NCBI RefSeq assembly: GCF_030651745.1
Contig: NZ_JAUSCC010000052.1
Location: forward strand, 52,214-116,213
Origin: Methylophaga sp.
GTDB lineage: Bacteria; Pseudomonadota; Gammaproteobacteria; Nitrosococcales; Methylophagaceae
DNA length: 64,000 nt
Reading direction: 5' to 3'
A program made the position numbers and the translations under genes. Under the pieces are notes generated by a model that did not search any database, was not told the DNA's origin, and worked only from the letters and a program-made list of their open reading frames with translations. Within the stretch, counting starts at the first letter, position 1; the number at the start of each line of letters is the position of its first letter. Positions 62,650 through 64,000 of the stretch are shown piece by piece.

Positions 62650-64000
62650 TTAAGCGCGTTGCAATAGCATTGCGTTGAGTTTTTTCACGAAGCTGGCTGG
62701 GTCTTCCAGTTGTCCGCCTTCAGCCAGTAAGGCCTGGTCAAACAGGATGGATGTCCAATCACCGAACTGTTCATCGTTCTGTTCGTCTTTCAGTTTGGCG
62801 ACCATTGGATGTTCCGGATTAAGTTCCAGAATCGGTTTGCTGGCAGATACCTGTTGGCCTGCAGCTTTGAGCATACGTTCCAGATTACCGCTCATATCGT
62901 AATTGTCGGCCACCAGACAGGCTGGTGAATCGGTCAGACGATGAGTGATGCGGACATCTTTTACTTTGTCATCCAGCGTTTTCTTGACCCGTTCAATCAG
63001 ATCTTCGAAGTTTTTCTCAACTTCTTCGTGGGCTTTTTTCTCTGCTTCGTCTTCCAGCTCACCCAGATCCAGATCGCCTTTGGCAACCGATTGCAGATGT
63101 TTGCCATCAAAGTCGGTCAGTGAATTGACCAGCCATTCATCGACGCGGTCAGTCAACAGCAGTACTTCAATGCCTTTTTTACGGAACACTTCCAAATGCG
63201 GGCTGTTTTTCGCTGCGGCATAGCTTTCGGCAGTGATGTAATAGATTTTGTCCTGCTTGTCTTTCATCCGGCTGACATAGTCTTCCAGTGAGACAGTTTG
63301 ATCGGCATTACCAGACTCAGTGCTGGCAAAACGCAGCAGTTTGGCTAAGGCTTCTTTGTTAGCAAAGTCTTCGCCCGGACCTTCTTTGATGACCTGACCA
63401 AATTCTTTCCAGAACTCGGCATATTGTTCCGGTTCGTTGTTGGCCATTTTGTTCAGTTCAGAAAGGATTTTCTTCACTGAAGCGGCACGAATGGTGTCGA
63501 TGACTTTGCTGCTTTGTAAAATTTCACGTGATACGTTTAACGGCAAATCGTTGGTATCAATGACACCGCGGATAAAACGCAAATAACGTGGCATCAGCTG
63601 TTCGCTGTCTTCCATGATGAATACACGTTTCACATACAGCTTAATGCCATGCATGCGATCGCGATCCCACAGATCAAACGGTGCTTTGGACGGGATATAC
63701 AGCAATGAAGTGTATTCGGTATTACCTTCGACCTTGTTATGACTCCAGCTCATAGGATCCTGGAAGTCGTGAGCGATTTGCTTGTAGAACTCTTTATATT
63801 GTTCTTCGCTGATGTCGTTTTTAGCCAAGGTCCATAATGCGGTGGCTTTATTAACTGTTTCGTCTTCGATGATGCTTTCATCGATTTTGCCTTCTTCGTC
63901 AGGCACTGGCTCTTTTTGCATGATGATTGGCATATTGATGTGATCCGAGTATTTACGGATGACATTACGCAGACGCCAGCTATTTAAAAATTCATCTTCA
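62650..64000 (-). CDS. htpG: Chaperone HtpG (Hsp90), N-terminus outside window
   Basis: 450 residues are visible (the frame is open through the window edge; the ATPase domain with GHL motifs is beyond it). The visible part covers the middle and C-terminal domains: [40 protein letters not shown] and the dimerisation end ending in LNAMLLQRA. HtpG is a heat-shock-controlled chaperone of the cytoplasm. A terminator follows. No in-frame stop or frameshift is seen. Confidence 0.95.
   Translation of the reverse strand, partial: EDEFLNSWRLRNVIRKYSDHINMPIIMQKEPVPDEEGKIDESIIEDETVNKATALWTLAKNDISEEQYKEFYKQIAHDFQDPMSWSHNKVEGNTEYTSLLYIPSKAPFDLWDRDRMHGIKLYVKRVFIMEDSEQLMPRYLRFIRGVIDTNDLPLNVSREILQSSKVIDTIRAASVKKILSELNKMANNEPEQYAEFWKEFGQVIKEGPGEDFANKEALAKLLRFASTESGNADQTVSLEDYVSRMKDKQDKIYYITAESYAAAKNSPHLEVFRKKGIEVLLLTDRVDEWLVNSLTDFDGKHLQSVAKGDLDLGELEDEAEKKAHEEVEKNFEDLIERVKKTLDDKVKDVRITHRLTDSPACLVADNYDMSGNLERMLKAAGQQVSASKPILELNPEHPMVAKLKDEQNDEQFGDWTSILFDQALLAEGGQLEDPASFVKKLNAMLLQRA

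Overview
This 64 kb window is chromosomal DNA of a gammaproteobacterium with roughly 46-48% G+C. It is gene-dense. Its cores are typical of aquatic, respiratory gammaproteobacteria: htpG, hslO/Hsp33, mtfA, a cache-type chemoreceptor, a copper amine oxidase, CopA/CopB/OprC-like copper handling and FecIR-controlled iron uptake. A Methylophaga-like or related marine genus is my best guess, from gene content only; no rRNA or other decisive marker is present.

Layout. 1-4.7 kb: a minus-strand accessory block with an edge-truncated alpha/beta hydrolase, a broken 3' end of an M23 peptidase next to an intact M23 gene, a YdeI-like gene, small membrane proteins between attC-like sites, an orphan BrnA-like antitoxin and a HigBA-type toxin-antitoxin pair. 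4.8-10.2 kb: a copper operon (CopL-like, CopA, CopB) followed by an OprC/NosA-type TonB receptor. 10.3-14.6 kb: a Fur-box-preceded fecI-fecR-TonB siderophore receptor operon. 14.7-15.3 kb: an RHH/RelE toxin-antitoxin pair preceded by twelve tandem 8-bp repeats. 15.6-19.3 kb: AraC regulator, CtaG-like membrane protein and copper amine oxidase. 19.4-21.8 kb: HxlR regulator and NmrA-type reductase, then a zinc-sensing ArsR repressor with a His-rich metal-binding protein. Five copies of a REP-like palindrome lie between 7.7 and 21.8 kb. 21.8-24 kb: small VOC, DUF1801, C39-like and unknown genes, with one attC-like site. 24.2-44.2 kb: ordinary chromosome (MFS transporters, LysR, 2',3'-cyclic-nucleotide phosphodiesterase, MtfA, DoxX, TrhA, DUF4153, PRC-barrel protein, aldo/keto reductase, PfpI, chemoreceptor, RidA, AraC, flavin-binding PNPOx-like protein).

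44.3-48.7 kb is the most unusual block: at least seven small co-oriented minus-strand genes separated by attC-like sites, with no integrase in the window, so it looks like an integron cassette cluster lacking an integrase (CALIN type). It carries a HEPN-motif protein and a SUFU-domain protein. 48.7-52.3 kb holds a GNAT gene, a secreted nucleoside phosphorylase-like protein and a secreted AstE/M14 deacylase-like protein, plus two decayed copies of the 3' tail of the last gene. 52.5-55 kb is a Fur-box-preceded DUF3649/PepSY/DUF3325 iron-uptake operon. 55-64 kb contains psiE, a DUF2459-like lipoprotein, two Fic proteins with palindromic operators, a sulfide:quinone oxidoreductase-like flavoprotein, hslO, a DUF2157-like membrane protein and the start-truncated htpG.

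How the genes work together. Metals are the main theme: copper export or sequestration and outer-membrane copper handling (4.8-10.2 kb), a copper enzyme with a possible copper-delivery partner (16.5-19.3 kb), zinc sensing (21 kb) and two Fur-type iron loci (10.3-14.6 and 52.5-55 kb). The second theme is gene acquisition: integron-type cassettes, REP palindromes and remnants of gene 3' ends left beside inserted segments.
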